64,000 nt of DNA from Adineta vaga (GCA_021613535.1 CP075492.1:18352001-18416000), one strand, 5' to 3'; counted from the first letter of the stretch, positions 38,053-49,110 are shown. The notes: generated from the letters alone by a model not told the origin. Translations and numbers: made by a program.

Positions 38053-39236
38053 CAGAGGTGATCACAGGACAGGACATACCGAACATCCTGCCCTCCTGTC
38101 CTGTCCTGACCTGTCCTGCAAGTTAGAGTTTCAACTTTTGTCCTGTCCTGTCCGCACGACAGGATGAATGAGTCAGAGCGGCAGGCAGGGCAGGATGAAC
38201 TCCCTCGTCCTGCCTTTTGATATGACATTTTTGCGTAAGCTTTTCATAAGCAGTAAAACAACTGAAATTAACACTTTAAAATCACTCACATCACTGATTT
38301 TGAGTTTTTCGAGGTTCTAGCATATTAAACACATTTTTTAACTCAAATAAATGGCTTGTTTAAGCAGTGATAGCCATGAATTGTGGATCTTATGTCAGCA
38401 AAAACCACATAAATAATCTATATACGACCTAAGTCTATGTATTATATCACTATTTCATCGGCAAGACACTTTGAACGCAAACACGCTTTAGATTACAATA
38501 TAAATAAAATCCTTCGAATATGCAGATCATAAGCGATAGCCCCTGTTGCTTGTCTGTTTTGGACTCTCATCCAGAGCCTTCAATTTTCCTCACTTATCTC
38601 ATATTACTCTCCATGCATTTTTGTATAACCAGTTACTGGTTCAAGCGTAGAGACAACTATTTGAAACGGAACTCATTATACAATAGGGATAAAAGCAGTT
38701 ATAAGGCTTAATAGTTAGAAAATATTTGATTGATCAGATCTATACAAACATGAGCATTTGTTTGACTAACGACTGTCTGTTTTTATGTACACCAACCTTT
38801 TCTTTGAGCAACAGTTCCTTTCTCAAAGCAAACAGGTCCAAATCTACTCATTTTTGTTATCTAAGTGTATTAGCCGTTTCAATATAATCCGTTATTTTTA
38901 ATTTGTATTATATAGTATTTTTCATGTTATAGTACATATTTTATTAACAGGTCATCTAATATTTTATTTTGGGTTGATTCTCGTAATTATTATTTAGAAC
39001 ACAACTTTCGCACATCTATAATACTGGAACAAGTGGAAGGAAGTATAGATGTAAAATTTAGTATCAAATTCAATTGAAAAAAAAAGACTAAAAACTCATA
39101 TTTGTCCTGCTAAAATCCTGTCCTGTCCTGCAGGTAAAGATTTCAATTTTTGTCCTGTCCTGTCCGCACGGCAGGACGAATGAGTCGGAGCGGCAGGCAG
39201 GACAGGATGAAAAAGTTTGTCCTGTGCTCACCTCTG
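38053..39236. mobile_element. Non-autonomous hAT-type DNA transposon, 1,184 bp, with 8-bp target duplication
   Basis: Both ends carry inverted repeats of CAGAGGTGANCACAGGACA (one mismatch), and the flanks are identical 8-mers ATAACAAC (38045-38052 and 39237-39244). CAGAGGTG termini with an 8-bp duplication are diagnostic of the hAT superfamily. Inside each end lies a ~100-bp direct repeat rich in CCTGTCC (38098-38200 and 39113-39213). No transposase frame is present, so mobility must depend on an element elsewhere. It is inserted in the gypsy integrase. Confidence 0.93.
38098..39213 (+). repeat. Pair of subterminal CCTGTCC-rich direct repeats of the hAT element
   Basis: Blocks 38098-38200 and 39113-39213 share the order CCTGTCCTGTCCTGC, TTTCAA, GTCCTGTCCTGTCCGCAC, CAGGA, ATGAGTC, GAGCGGCAGGCAGG in the same orientation with a few substitutions. 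Such subterminal clusters in hAT elements commonly bind transposase (known of the superfamily). Confidence 0.8.
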
Positions 39237-40028
39237 ATAACAACAACGTCAACTATTGATGCACTTTTAGCTCTATTTGCTCATTACGGATTATGCGAAG
39301 AGATTGTTTCAGACAATTGCACACAATTCACATCTGATGAATTTGTTCAATTTTGTGCACGTCATGGTTTACGTCACATACGAACATCGCCTGGACATCC
39401 TCAATCAAATGGACAAGCTGAACGCTATGTTGAAACAGTCAAATCAGCACTTACTAAAAGTATGGCTGATGGTGGAAAATTATCTGAAGTACTGAATAAA
39501 TTTTTATTCTCATATCGATCAACTCCACATGCTACAACAGATGTTTCACCAGCTGAATTGTTTTTAAAACGACAACTACCAACTGTGTTGGATTTATTAC
39601 GTCCTACAGCAGTTGGTTCAACCATTAAAATAGAGAACGTTATCAAAGAAATTTTGATCGTAAAACTCGACAACGTGATTTTCATGCTGGTGACACAGTC
39701 ATTGTTCGAGATTTTCGAAATCGAAATGCTCAAAACAAAATTAAATGGATTTTCGGTACATTGTTATCTAGAATTGGAACTCGAAATTGGAAAGTTCAGA
39801 TTGAACAACAAACATGGAAACATCATGAGAATCAAATTCAAACTCGACAATATACCACTGATGATGATGATGATGATGATGATGATGTGATAATCATAGA
39901 TCCTGATAGGAATTTTATACCTCACACGAATTCACAGAAAACATAGATTAAACAATCGCAAATACTTCGATGTTCTCTCGGATCCGAAAACCAGTGAAGC
40001 GTTTGATCCAAGAAATTTAAAGTGGAGC

Positions 40029-40308
40029 TGTGATATGGTATGGTATATTCCTACATGATCATAAGGACTTTTACATATACATGATGTATGTGTGTGTTTT
40101 CCTTTCGTTCTTGGTCTTTTTCCTATATGCACATATATATATATACGTTTCTCTATATGTATATATGTGTGTGTGAAGATATACATATATCTTACGTTTC
40201 TCTTCTCTCTCTCTTTCCGATCTACTTGTCTCTCTATTTCCAATAAAGAACTCTTCATATATTTACTGAAATATATACGTTTATTGCGTGGAACTACGAG
40301 ACGTGACA
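40029..40308 (+). mobile_element. Probable 3' LTR of the gypsy remnant
   Basis: Starts TGTGATATGG after a purine-rich AAAGTGGAGC tract and ends CGAGACGTGACA, so TG...CA ends are present. It holds TATATA-rich sequence, a CT-rich block and AATAAAGAAC (about 40241) as a polyadenylation signal. No matching 5' LTR lies in the window, so boundaries are inferred. Confidence 0.55.
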
Positions 40309-40697
40309 GAAAGTGATGATGAGATTATCGAATAAGATATATGAATATTTTTACTATTGCAAATTACGATAGTTTTTGAAATCTTATAAGAAAAAGGAAC
40401 AATCGATGCGTGATGAATTATGTATTTTAAAATTCAAGGATTTTATATTGTATTTGATGAATTAATGGAAATAAATTACTAAATATTTGTGACATGATGA
40501 CATGTTCTTTATAAAAAGAAAGTTCTTGCTAAGTTCACAGTTTGAAAATCGTAAAATATATTTTCTAAATATACATGAAGCATAATGATAGAGAAAAAAA
40601 ATAGAACAGAATTTCCTTTCAATTTCGATTATATCACTGAATAAGTATATAAATATGTTGATTCAATATAGAAAACTTCATTCTTTATCAAAGTAAA
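40309..40697. other. Upstream region of the next GPCR
   Basis: AT-rich, with a probable TATA box GTATATAAAT at about 40645, some 50 bp before the ATG. Confidence 0.45.
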
Positions 40698-41729
40698 ATG
40701 TCATCTACATCAAATAACACTGTCAATGAATATCAACGACCAACTAATCGTACAGTTATATTTATTTTATTTGCAATTTTATTTATACCATCATTATTAT
40801 GTTCAATATTTATTTTTTACAATTGTATTCGAATGCGAGAATTACGTCAACATCCACCAAATCGTGTTATACTTACTTTACTTGTACTTTTATTGATTCA
40901 AGTAAACTTTCTAAATTATAAAATTAAAAAATCTAAATTATTTTTTCTTTCAAAGGCTTTATTCGACCTTCCATGTCGATTATATTATCTTTATAAAGGT
41001 ACATCACCTATTCATAATGAAATATTCTGTCAACTATGGAGTTTTATTGTAACAACATTAAATGTCGTAGGTTTACATTTAATGGCCTTAGGATCAATTG
41101 AAAGATATCTTCTTGTATTTCATCATCGATATATATCAAAATATCGTTTATATTTATCAACAATACCAATAATTATTTGTATAATTTATCCAATCATATG
41201 GTATGTTACATTAATGTATACAGCATGGTGGTGTACATATACACCTGATTATGGTGAAGTTGAATGTGGATTACCATGTTATATAACAGCATCTTCATTT
41301 TATTTATCATTTATTATTTATGTTCATCATTTAATACCGGTATTTACAACAACATTTGCTAATATTATTTTAGTTGGACGTGTATTACATCAACAAGCTA
41401 AAATGAAACGAAATAATTCTTGGCGAAGAAATTTACAAATGACAACACAATTACTTTCAATTGCTTTTCTTTATCTTATTCTCTGGTTACCACATTGTAT
41501 TCTTGCTTCTATTCCTTTATTTGTACAAGGTGATATAAGCATTCAAGCAAGATTTCTTTATACAGAATATTTTGCTAATTTAACTTCAATCTTTGTTTGT
41601 CTTTGTCCATTTATTGCATTAATTGGTCTTAATCATTTACATAATAAAATAAAATATGGGATTCAAATTATACGAAAATGCTTTTTGCCATGTTACGATA
41701 GACAAGTGGCTTCAGTTGCACCTGAATAG
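40698..41729 (+). CDS. Class A orphan GPCR with one in-frame 54-bp intron
   Basis: The frame is open for 343 codons, but 40902-40955 (GTAAAC...TTCAAAG, 54 bp) is a probable intron: its translation is a lysine-rich insert inside TM2, and removal gives LLIQALFDLPCRLYYLY. The spliced protein has 325 residues and seven TM segments, HPPNRVILTLL in ICL1, SIERYLLVFHHRY (ERY) after TM3, FCQLW and VECGLPC cysteines, and WLPHC in TM6. It is a relative of the receptor at 8511. Ligand unknown. Confidence 0.88.
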   Translation: MSSTSNNTVNEYQRPTNRTVIFILFAILFIPSLLCSIFIFYNCIRMRELRQHPPNRVILTLLVLLLIQVNFLNYKIKKSKLFFLSKALFDLPCRLYYLYKGTSPIHNEIFCQLWSFIVTTLNVVGLHLMALGSIERYLLVFHHRYISKYRLYLSTIPIIICIIYPIIWYVTLMYTAWWCTYTPDYGEVECGLPCYITASSFYLSFIIYVHHLIPVFTTTFANIILVGRVLHQQAKMKRNNSWRRNLQMTTQLLSIAFLYLILWLPHCILASIPLFVQGDISIQARFLYTEYFANLTSIFVCLCPFIALIGLNHLHNKIKYGIQIIRKCFLPCYDRQVASVAPE

Positions 41730-42036
41730 CATCAAATTAAAATAATGAACAATTCCCTTTTCTTTCTCGTTTATAACCTTTAGTTATTGATCTTTATGTT
41801 GTTTTGTATCGTTTGAAATAAAAGGAAGAATGAATATGTGAATATCACTTTGTAGTTCACCTTCAAGATGGTAATATAACATATGTAGAGAAATAAGAAA
41901 CAATTTTTAATTACTGCGAGTTTAAAACCATTAAAATTAGTATTTTGATATAGAAAAGAAAAAAGTAGCGGAAGGATTGTGATAATCAAGATTTTTAATC
42001 ATTTTTGGAAACATTCGTAGCTTCTTTTGCTTGTTG
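41730..42036. other. Convergent intergenic region
   Basis: AT-rich 3' flanks of two convergent genes; AATAAAAGG at about 41818 may be a polyadenylation signal. No gene was seen. Confidence 0.4.
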
Positions 42037-42864
42037 CTATTCTATTTCTCTTTGTTTCATTCTTCCTGGTCCATTATTTGTCTTTGTTTCAGGAAAAATT
42101 TGTGTAACCAAGCCAAGACCAATTGGTGGCATATTACCATAAATCGCTTCATATTCTCCATCTCTGACTTTGTACGTTTCATGCCATATTCCATTTTCAC
42201 CTTCAAATCGATCTTTTTTCATGTATTCCATCACTGCCTTGACATGAATACCCATTTTTGTATGAGTCCATCGTTGAAGTGCTTCATAACTACGCCAATA
42301 TTGCACATACATAGTTGCACTTTTACGTTCATTTGCACCAACATATAAATCTCCACCCAATTATCCTAATGTTGGATCAGATTCTAATTCTGCAATCATA
42401 CTTCGAAATGCTCTACCAATGTCACCAAAAGATTTCGTGAAAGGATTTGCTCCATTTGGTCGAATACCAATAAGAAAAACTACAAAATCTCAATCGCAGC
42501 GTGCACTGTACGTTGTACGAATAATGTCTTTTGCATATGATGTTGGTAAATAATTATAATAACGTAATATTTGTTTAATAAGAGGATAAATAAGAAAGAC
42601 AAGTGATAAAATACCAATTATATTCGTTGGTAAAAATAATGAAAATAATAAACCAATACCTATAAGATGATGAGGACTAAGAAACGAAAGTATTATTAAA
42701 TATTTATTAAATCCATATTTGGTATTCTTTAGATGAGGAGAGGTAGAAATAAAATTATTAGAACTATTCTCGATGTTGTTGTTACTTTCGAAAGGACAAT
42801 TAGATAACATATCTTGTTGAATATGCTGCCTTAAACAATAGTTTATCTTAATTTGGACTTTCAT
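42037..42864 (-). pseudogene. DUF4188-like (monooxygenase-related) protein with two in-frame stops
   Basis: A single frame from 42864 to 42037 is open except for TGA after YSARCD (about 42490) and TAA after SDPTLG (about 42361). The N-terminal half has two hydrophobic segments (SPHHLIGIGLLFSLFLP and IIGILSLVFLIYPL). The C-terminal half reads DFVVFLIGIRPNG, ELESDPTLG, YVQYWRSYEALQRW, GIWHETYKV, YEAIYGNMPPIGLG, which I recognise as the DUF4188 pattern, known mostly from bacteria and fungi. Frame is kept over all 276 codons, so decay is recent. Origin by horizontal transfer is inferred. Confidence 0.75.
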
Positions 42865-43262
42865 ATGTTTTTCTTATAGGTGATAGTCATTGTTCGAATC
42901 CATATAAACTACATTTATGTCATTAGATGGCGCTTGTATATAGTTTATATTATGAAGTTACAGTAGTTTACGCTTACGAATATCTTATTAAAGAAGTAAA
43001 GATAATTCTATTTTTACAGAAAATAAATTATCGATTGAACAAAATAAAAAACCTCAGCTTTTATCCAAGACAAGTTGTATTACAAATATTATTAGTTACA
43101 CAAGACAATAACTATATTCTTATGATTTATCTTTCATTGTTACCATTTTCTAATAAAAATTTCTATTTTCATCTTGAGAACGTGGTGAAAAAATATCTAT
43201 AGATTTGTTAGATTTTATTGAAATTTGAAGAAAAAGAAGAGTGGGTAAAATCAAAGAAAGAT
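42865..43262. other. Intergenic region
   Basis: AT-rich. The 91-codon plus-strand frame at 42927 has no recognisable feature. Confidence 0.35.
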
Positions 43263-43965
43263 TTAATTGTTGAAAAGGAATAGAAAAATGATTAAAATGA
43301 ATTTGAAATAAAAATAATCAAATAGTGGAAATGATGATGATGACGGTTGAGTAGAAGTTGTTGTTGTTGATGCTATTTGAAATGATATTATCAATTTCTT
43401 TCTTTTGTTTAAATAATTTGACTTACTTGCTGATGTACTGAGTATTGCTGGAGCTAAAGAAAAAAAGAAATATTGATTATTTTAAAATCTAAAAATGATG
43501 AAAACTTACAACAATTTATTGTAAATTTTTGAACTCGATTATGAAATAAATCAACAACATAAAGATTTTCATTTGAATCAAATTGCATAGCAGAAGGATA
43601 AAATAATTTATTTTCTGATAAACTATTTGAATTCTCACCAATATAATAATTGAACCATACTTTTCTCCAATAATCTATCGTAAAATTTGATGATTTCCTC
43701 CATCAAAAAAAAAAATAACTTTGTTTTTATCTAATATTGCACTTATTGGATAATATAATTGATTTTTTGCATCACCCAAACCATTTCCACGTCAGCAACA
43801 AATTATTCCATTTGATGATCTAGGAGACCATTTTTTTATACGAAAATTTTTACTATCAAGTATATATAAAATCCATTCAGACTTGAACCACTAATACCTT
43901 CCGATGAACCTGCTACTAATGTTGAATTTGATGATCATTTTGCTGATGGACACATACTAAGTGAA
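43263..43965 (-). pseudogene. NHL-repeat protein remnant with Thr/Ser stalk and hydrophobic C-terminus
   Basis: On the minus strand, pieces in several frames read STLVAGSSEGISGSS, GNGLGDAKNQLYYPISAILD and NKLFYPSAMQFDSNENLYVVDLFHNRVQKF, which are NHL propeller repeats of the bdelloid type. Frameshifts and stops separate them. After an intron and a small exon (APAILSTSA) a last exon gives STTTTSTQPSSSSF and a hydrophobic tail (FKFILIIFLFLF), like a GPI-anchor signal or TM anchor. A hairpin element directly abuts its 5' side. Confidence 0.65.
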
Positions 43966-43969
43966 TAAG

Positions 43970-44047
43970 TTGGGTGTGGGTATGGGTGTGGATGAGTCAA
44001 AGTGTCTCTTCTTGTTTCATCCACACCCACACCACCCCCACACCCAA
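43970..44047. repeat. Telomere-like hairpin element, copy 8
   Basis: Left arm TTGGGTGTGGGTATGGGTG, 25-bp spacer, right arm TCCACACCCACACC followed by ACCCCCACACCCAA. It lies at the broken 5' side of the NHL pseudogene. Confidence 0.85.
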
Positions 44048-44076
44048 AATAAGTTATTGTTAACTAATTTTTCTAT

Positions 44077-44120
44077 TCAGGATGTGAGTATATCTTCTTC
44101 ACTCACACCCACGCCCAAAA
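44077..44120. repeat. Telomere-like hairpin element, copy 9
   Basis: A shorter copy: CAGGATGTGAGTATA, spacer, ACTCACACCCACGCCC, only 30 bp beyond copy 8. Confidence 0.6.
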
Positions 44121-44252
44121 TGTCTTAAATTATAATTTCTAAAAACATAGTCTAAAAAGATGCGTAGAGGTAGATATCCTTCAGTGTACTTCAAACATCT
44201 TTTAACACTTCTATAACATTTTATTCAAAGATTAATCATATATCCATATCGC

Positions 44253-44888
44253 CTATTTTTGGGAGTTTATAAGACCAATAATGATCCCAACAATTGTTGG
44301 TAAGACACAAATCACAAAACAGCAAATGCCACAAGCAATATATTTGCATTTATTTGAACTGTTGTCTTTTACTGCGACCGGTTGTGTATATGTAATTGGT
44401 GTATAAGTAGAGGGCGATGATGAATTATTGAATCTAGCTGCAAGTCGTCGCATTGGATTGTAATAGAATGTTTGCAACCATGTATTCTTATAACACATAA
44501 TTTTTGTTACCCGTCGTATTCGTCCAGCAATCAGAATTGATTCAGCAGCTACAACCCGATTATGTACTAGACTAATATCATAGAATTCATTATTGAATTG
44601 TACACACATGGCATCTAGTTGAAAGAAAACTTTGTCTTTCAATACAGTTGGATTAATTGTGCGACACAAAGCAAACAGTGCTCGTTGTTCATCAGTTGAT
44701 AATAGTTGATAATTTTTATATGATATATAACGTTGTAAATCAGGATCATTTTTACAATCAATGACGCAACATACGCAGTTGAGATAATACATTAGATAAG
44801 CGACGTCATTGTTTGGAATAGTAACTGGTTCAGTTGTACGCTTTAATCCAATTTCATCGGATCCAATAACAGCAATGGCTGATTCCAT
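44253..44888 (-). CDS. Tail-anchored-like protein with cysteine-rich membrane segment
   Basis: 211 residues, one exon. A soluble helical N-terminal part (about 1-150) includes a Cys cluster NCVCCVIDC and LSTDEQRALFALCRTINP. A Ser/Pro/Thr linker leads to NKCKYIACGICCFVICVLPTIVGIIIGL near the C-terminus, a single hydrophobic segment with palmitoylation-prone cysteines. No signal peptide, so a tail-anchored or palmitoylated cytoplasmic protein is likely (inference). Its last 40 residues are nearly repeated at 48752. Family not recognised. It lies about 500 bp downstream of the minus-strand ART gene. Confidence 0.65.
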   Translation of the reverse strand: MESAIAVIGSDEIGLKRTTEPVTIPNNDVAYLMYYLNCVCCVIDCKNDPDLQRYISYKNYQLLSTDEQRALFALCRTINPTVLKDKVFFQLDAMCVQFNNEFYDISLVHNRVVAAESILIAGRIRRVTKIMCYKNTWLQTFYYNPMRRLAARFNNSSSPSTYTPITYTQPVAVKDNSSNKCKYIACGICCFVICVLPTIVGIIIGLINSQK

Positions 44889-45396
44889 ATGGAAATGATA
44901 ATTTATAACTAATAGAAATCAGTTCGATTATGATTAGTATTTTCATTCATAGGATAATAGACGATCAGCTTTTTATACATGTTTTCAAACATTTCGAGAT
45001 TCGAATGAATCATATTTGTCGGAAGAAAATGATTTTTTCCAACACATTGAAGAGTACTTGTGGCAATCATTTTAAGCAGTATTTTCATTTTTGTTGGCAA
45101 ACATTCATCATCTATTCTTTTTCAGCGAAAATATTCGACGAGTAATTTTATTTACATACAAAAATATTCTTAAAAGCCGCTCTTAAGAGTTACCTTGAGT
45201 GTGAAGGTATGGAAGATAAGCATTACTTTATTTTGTCCACCCACACCAACCCTCAATATACAGTTTTATTGTGTTTCAAATCTTTAATCCCGCTGAGATT
45301 GCTCGATAAGCTTTCATTTAAAGATAAAACAACTGTTTTCTATAAAGAGAAAAAAATTTGGTTGAAAATGTTTATGATTAAATATTGTTCAAAGAA
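44889..45396. other. Intergenic region with one hairpin copy
   Basis: Short open frames on both strands (44909-45145) overlap one another and show no feature. Hairpin copy 10 lies within. Confidence 0.4.
45193..45256. repeat. Telomere-like hairpin element, copy 10
   Basis: CCTTGAGTGTGAAGGTATGG, spacer, TGTCCACCCACACCAACCCTCAA. Both CTTGAG and CTCAA ends are present. Confidence 0.75.
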
Positions 45397-48368
45397 TTAT
45401 TTTGAATTAGTAAGACGATTGAGTCTTATTTTAAGTCGTTTTCGTTGGTAACGTTTTCTAGTGCTTGGTAGCTGTTGTTGCAACTGTTTCATTGTTTCTT
45501 GAAGCATCTTAACAATTTGTTCTTGTTTTAATGAAGGATGTTCGTTACTAGGTTTACACATATTATACAATTCTTGCTTTGTCGGCATGTGAGAACCGTC
45601 TTTATCTATAAGATGACTTCATATAAGATTTAATATTTTTCCTAATTGAACTTACCACTCTTCATCTTGAATAGTGATAAAATCCATTCCCAACAACCAT
45701 CAAGTTCCTCATCTGATAGAGTAAAGTCGTCTGGTACATGATTTATAAGGAACCGTAAAGATTTCAGACTATAGTCTCTAGAACGAGAGAAGTCAATCGA
45801 GAGGATCGAGCATAACTTTTTGCCAGACATATATAACAATGAGCTATGTTATCGGTTACCGTCATTTCTAGACGAAGATTAACATTAGATAAAAGAAACT
45901 TGAAAGCATTAATGAATATTTGTGCGTTATGCCTAGGTTTGACCGATCCAATTTCGCACCGACAGATAGCTATAAGATCACTTGCGCCAATTTCTTCAAA
46001 GGGTTTGAAATTAATGATAGCGTCTCTATAAAACTTGATCGCCACCAGAGAGTTTTTGTGCGCACACAAAGTTGCTAGATCTCTACATCTATGTGCTAAC
46101 TCATAACGGCTCGATCGGTTGTATCGAATAATCTTTATGCGAATTTCTACTTCACTATTGAGAAGTTCAATTACTTGTTTTTGGTTATTGTTTTCGAGTA
46201 AATCTTCTGATAAATTACGATACGCATTAGCAATAAGAAGACCACATCTTTTCAAATCAGCTTTAGTACTAATATACTTTAAATACTGATGAACGTTTTG
46301 ATTATTTTCATGTTCATTCTCTACATTTTTCCAAAGCGGTTTATTCATAGCCACATCAGTGAAGATTCTATAGAATAATTCATCATCAATGATCGTTTCT
46401 GGTAATATTTCTTCAAAAGTCTTCCATGCAAGAGATGGATTGCCCATAATTTTGTGTATTTGAGCGATTTTTACCTTTCATAAAAGAAAGCAAAAGTGAA
46501 TGAGTAAAACAACTCGTTTCTTTATTCTATACGGAAGGCATTATGAAATTAACTCGATAAGGCTAAAAAGGTTCAAAATGAAACGATTCATTTTTGCTCA
46601 CATCTTTAGAAAAATAAACGTTACATACTCATCAAACTCGCTTAGAACGAATGTTAAATATTTAGACGATTTACCTTTCGCATTATAGTGTGGGTAGGAT
46701 TTTGATCATTAGCATAATTTTGTGCTCTTGTATAATTTTCCAAAGCCAGTTCATATCTTCCCATACATTTATATAATGTCGTTATGCAATCATATAACAT
46801 TGGAATAGTAAGAGATGGAATCGTAGATTTTACACGTGGAGGTACTGAAGCAGTAAATAGAGCAATACCTTTCAATTCAAGTTTGGACACGTTATTATTA
46901 GTACTTCTATCAGAAATTGAACTTAATGTAACAATATCATCATCTTCAATTACAAGTTCATGCATAAGAGACACAATATGGTTTATGAGCACCGTATAAT
47001 TATCATTCGCAGAAAAAACATTTTCAGTGACATCATCCGCAATTATTGTTCTTAGACAAACATCTAATCTAATGAGATAATTCAAATATTCATATCTTAA
47101 GTCGTAAGTTTCTATGAATTGTAATAATGTTACATTCCACACGGCAGTATTCTCATCATATTTAACTGACATTGGAAAAAATGTATATGTCGGTGCAAAT
47201 AGTATTTCGTCTTCGGCACCTCCAAAATGACTTAAATGATCGATAGCAGCTGCACTTTTTGAAAACAAATGCTATTTACAACTACCAATTTTAAATATAA
47301 CCGATTGTTCCTCAGAATCACGGTCATATGTATGTGAACCAACGCCAGCATAAATTTCTGCCAGCATCAAATTTTTAGTTGTTGATAAAAAAGTACTAAC
47401 GTATAAAGTCTTTTGCTGTTTTAAGAATTCCACTTCTTTTTTAGATATACGTTGACCACGATACATTGGCTCTTCTCTCCAGTTTGCATCTTTACTATTG
47501 TCGGCTTCTTTCTTCAGTTGTTGACTGAGATCATAAATAAAAAAGTGTAACAGAAATATTTTATGTTGATCTAATTGTCTCAATACACGATTGAATAATT
47601 GATATAAGATTCCTTCTCTCGTATACCAGGCCACGGCCTTCTGAGATTCGTAAGTATCATTGAATTCTTTTACAAATTTCAAAGTAGATTCATTGTCTTG
47701 ATACAATTTCTGACATTCGACAACAAACTTTTCTTTGCCATTGATAACAGGGGGAATTTCTTGAAGAGCTTCCATCAGATAAGGAAACCAATGTATATTT
47801 GTTCGTGAATGCGATTCAGTTGTTCGCTCTTCATTGCTTGAAAGAATCGAGAAAGGTATCATGGAGTCCATTCCCATGCTCTGTCGAAGTAACACTCGAA
47901 TATCTTGTGAGAATTGAGCAAGTAATTCATTGGGATGTTTAAATATTGTTGTCACCTGTATTTCAAAAAGATGTGAACATTATTCATTTATCACTAAAAA
48001 ATTGTCGACTTTCAGTTTATTAATTCTTGAATAAGGCTTACTTGCTTGCTGATTGGTAGACCATGAGAATTGGATGCATTTCTAACAGGTTCATCATCTG
48101 TGTTTTCTTGATAAGTATACGTCGAACGAACATGGGAAAGATTTTGTATTTGATTTAATAATAATAACGAGCATGAAGATGTGACAATAATGAAAATTTG
48201 TTGATCATTTATGTTTCGAATATTTTCTACACAAGTTTCAACTTGCGAAAAGAATCTTAAATAATCAATAATTCCTCTCAATCTTGAACGATCAATTCTA
48301 TAGTCATTTAATGGATCATTTTGCTTATTGTCAAGCCAAAATACACTATAATTGGTTAGTTGGCTCAT
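45397..48368 (-). pseudogene. ART-TPR protein gene with a premature TAG and a frameshift
   Basis: Exons 48368-48042, 47955-46675, 46474-45656 and 45599-45397 join in frame at each junction. Exon 1 is the VFWLDNKQND ... IFIIVTSS regulator-like domain. Exon 2 carries the ART core: MYRGQ (about 47460), STFLSTT (about 47390), and AEDEILF (about 47217) supplying R, S and ExE. However, TAG at 47272 lies between the S and E motifs, and the frame is otherwise preserved on both sides. Exon 3 is TPR-like (YELALENYTRAQNYA precedes it; SLAWKTFEEIL begins it) and has a one-base shift near 45790. The last exon is a Gln-rich coiled coil ending LTNSK. All motifs survive, so inactivation is recent or stop readthrough/sequence error is involved. 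Confidence 0.75.
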
Positions 48369-48751
48369 GTAGCAAGAGACAATAATTAATTGTGCAAATA
48401 GCTGCCACTCATAAGAAATACATACAGTTTAAGAAGTAATTTTGTATTTATGTTGAATTCAAAAGACATGCGTCGACATCTAATCATCGATGTACCAATA
48501 AGAAATGAAACAAAATCATCATAGTGCAATTACGTAATGCATAAAGTCAAGACATCTCTACAGTAAAAAAATTCTATTATACTCTTTCAAGTAACTTAGA
48601 GAGGAGCAGCCATTGGTTTAGATTCATCAATGAAATTTTTACCTGACAATAGAACTAATTTAGGTCTTTCATAAAGAATTATTACCCATTACTTTTATTT
48701 GAATAAAAAATTAGATATTCTTCAGTGAATTGTAAATATCGTTTCACATTT
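48369..48751. other. Upstream region of the ART gene, no gene
   Basis: AT-rich; no coding signal was recognised. Confidence 0.4.
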
Positions 48752-48893
48752 CTATATTCTTTTTTTTTCTAAATTCATATGACTCATAATCATGGCAATG
48801 ATCATTAGTACAACACAAATCAAAAGACAACAAACACCACAAGCGATATATTTGCATTTATTTAAACTGTGACTTTTCATCACGATCGGGTGC
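48752..48893 (-). pseudogene. C-terminal exon copy of the 44253 gene, ending at a hairpin
   Basis: Encodes NKCKYIACGVCCLLICVVLMIIAMIMSH..., closely matching NKCKYIACGICCFVICVLPTIVGIIIGL of the intact gene. Homology ends just upstream, at CCCTCAAG of hairpin copy 11. A possible donor (AAATCCAG|GTAACG at about 48973) could make the hairpin part of an intron, but I do not recognise the sequence before it as the rest of the gene. Confidence 0.65.
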
Positions 48894-48951
48894 TTGAGGG
48901 TGAGTGTGGGTGTGGGAATGGCATGAATAAAGAAGGCAACAACATCCACTC
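48892..48951. repeat. Telomere-like hairpin element, copy 11
   Basis: CTTGAGGGTGAGTGTGGGTGTGGG is intact; the opposite arm (ACAACATCCACTCG) is decayed. Confidence 0.65.
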
Positions 48952-49110
48952 GATTGACGCATTCATCGTTACCTGGATTTTATCTAGACCATCATTCAGC
49001 TCTCGTGAAATAATCGAATGTGATTAATACGATTATTTACGTTTAACATCGCTTTAAAAGCTTTTATTTCAATTCATTTCATATTCAAATTTCTATTGAA
49101 TAGCATATAG

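Larger units (their letters stand above)
37760..40028 (+). pseudogene. Ty3/gypsy retrotransposon integrase remnant, split by a DNA transposon
   Basis: The 5' part encodes an HHCC-like zinc-binding region (HSGMGRMKADARRYFWWPSL) with an in-frame stop and a lost Cys, then the catalytic core start (YLIVVDAHSKWVEV, first Asp). At 38053 it is interrupted by a 1,184-bp hAT-type element. Reading resumes at 39237 with the second catalytic Asp (EEIVSDNCTQF) and the catalytic Glu in GHPQSNGQAERYVE. A frameshift near 39640 moves the C-terminal region into another frame, which contains a GAT trinucleotide run (39861-39888). Frame phase on the two sides of the insertion agrees if one target copy and the element are disregarded. 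Gag, protease and reverse transcriptase are absent. Not a functional element. Confidence 0.85.

Noticed and set aside
40092-40316. Tyr/Ile-rich frame after the integrase
   Set aside because: It is low-complexity TATA and CT sequence inside the probable LTR.
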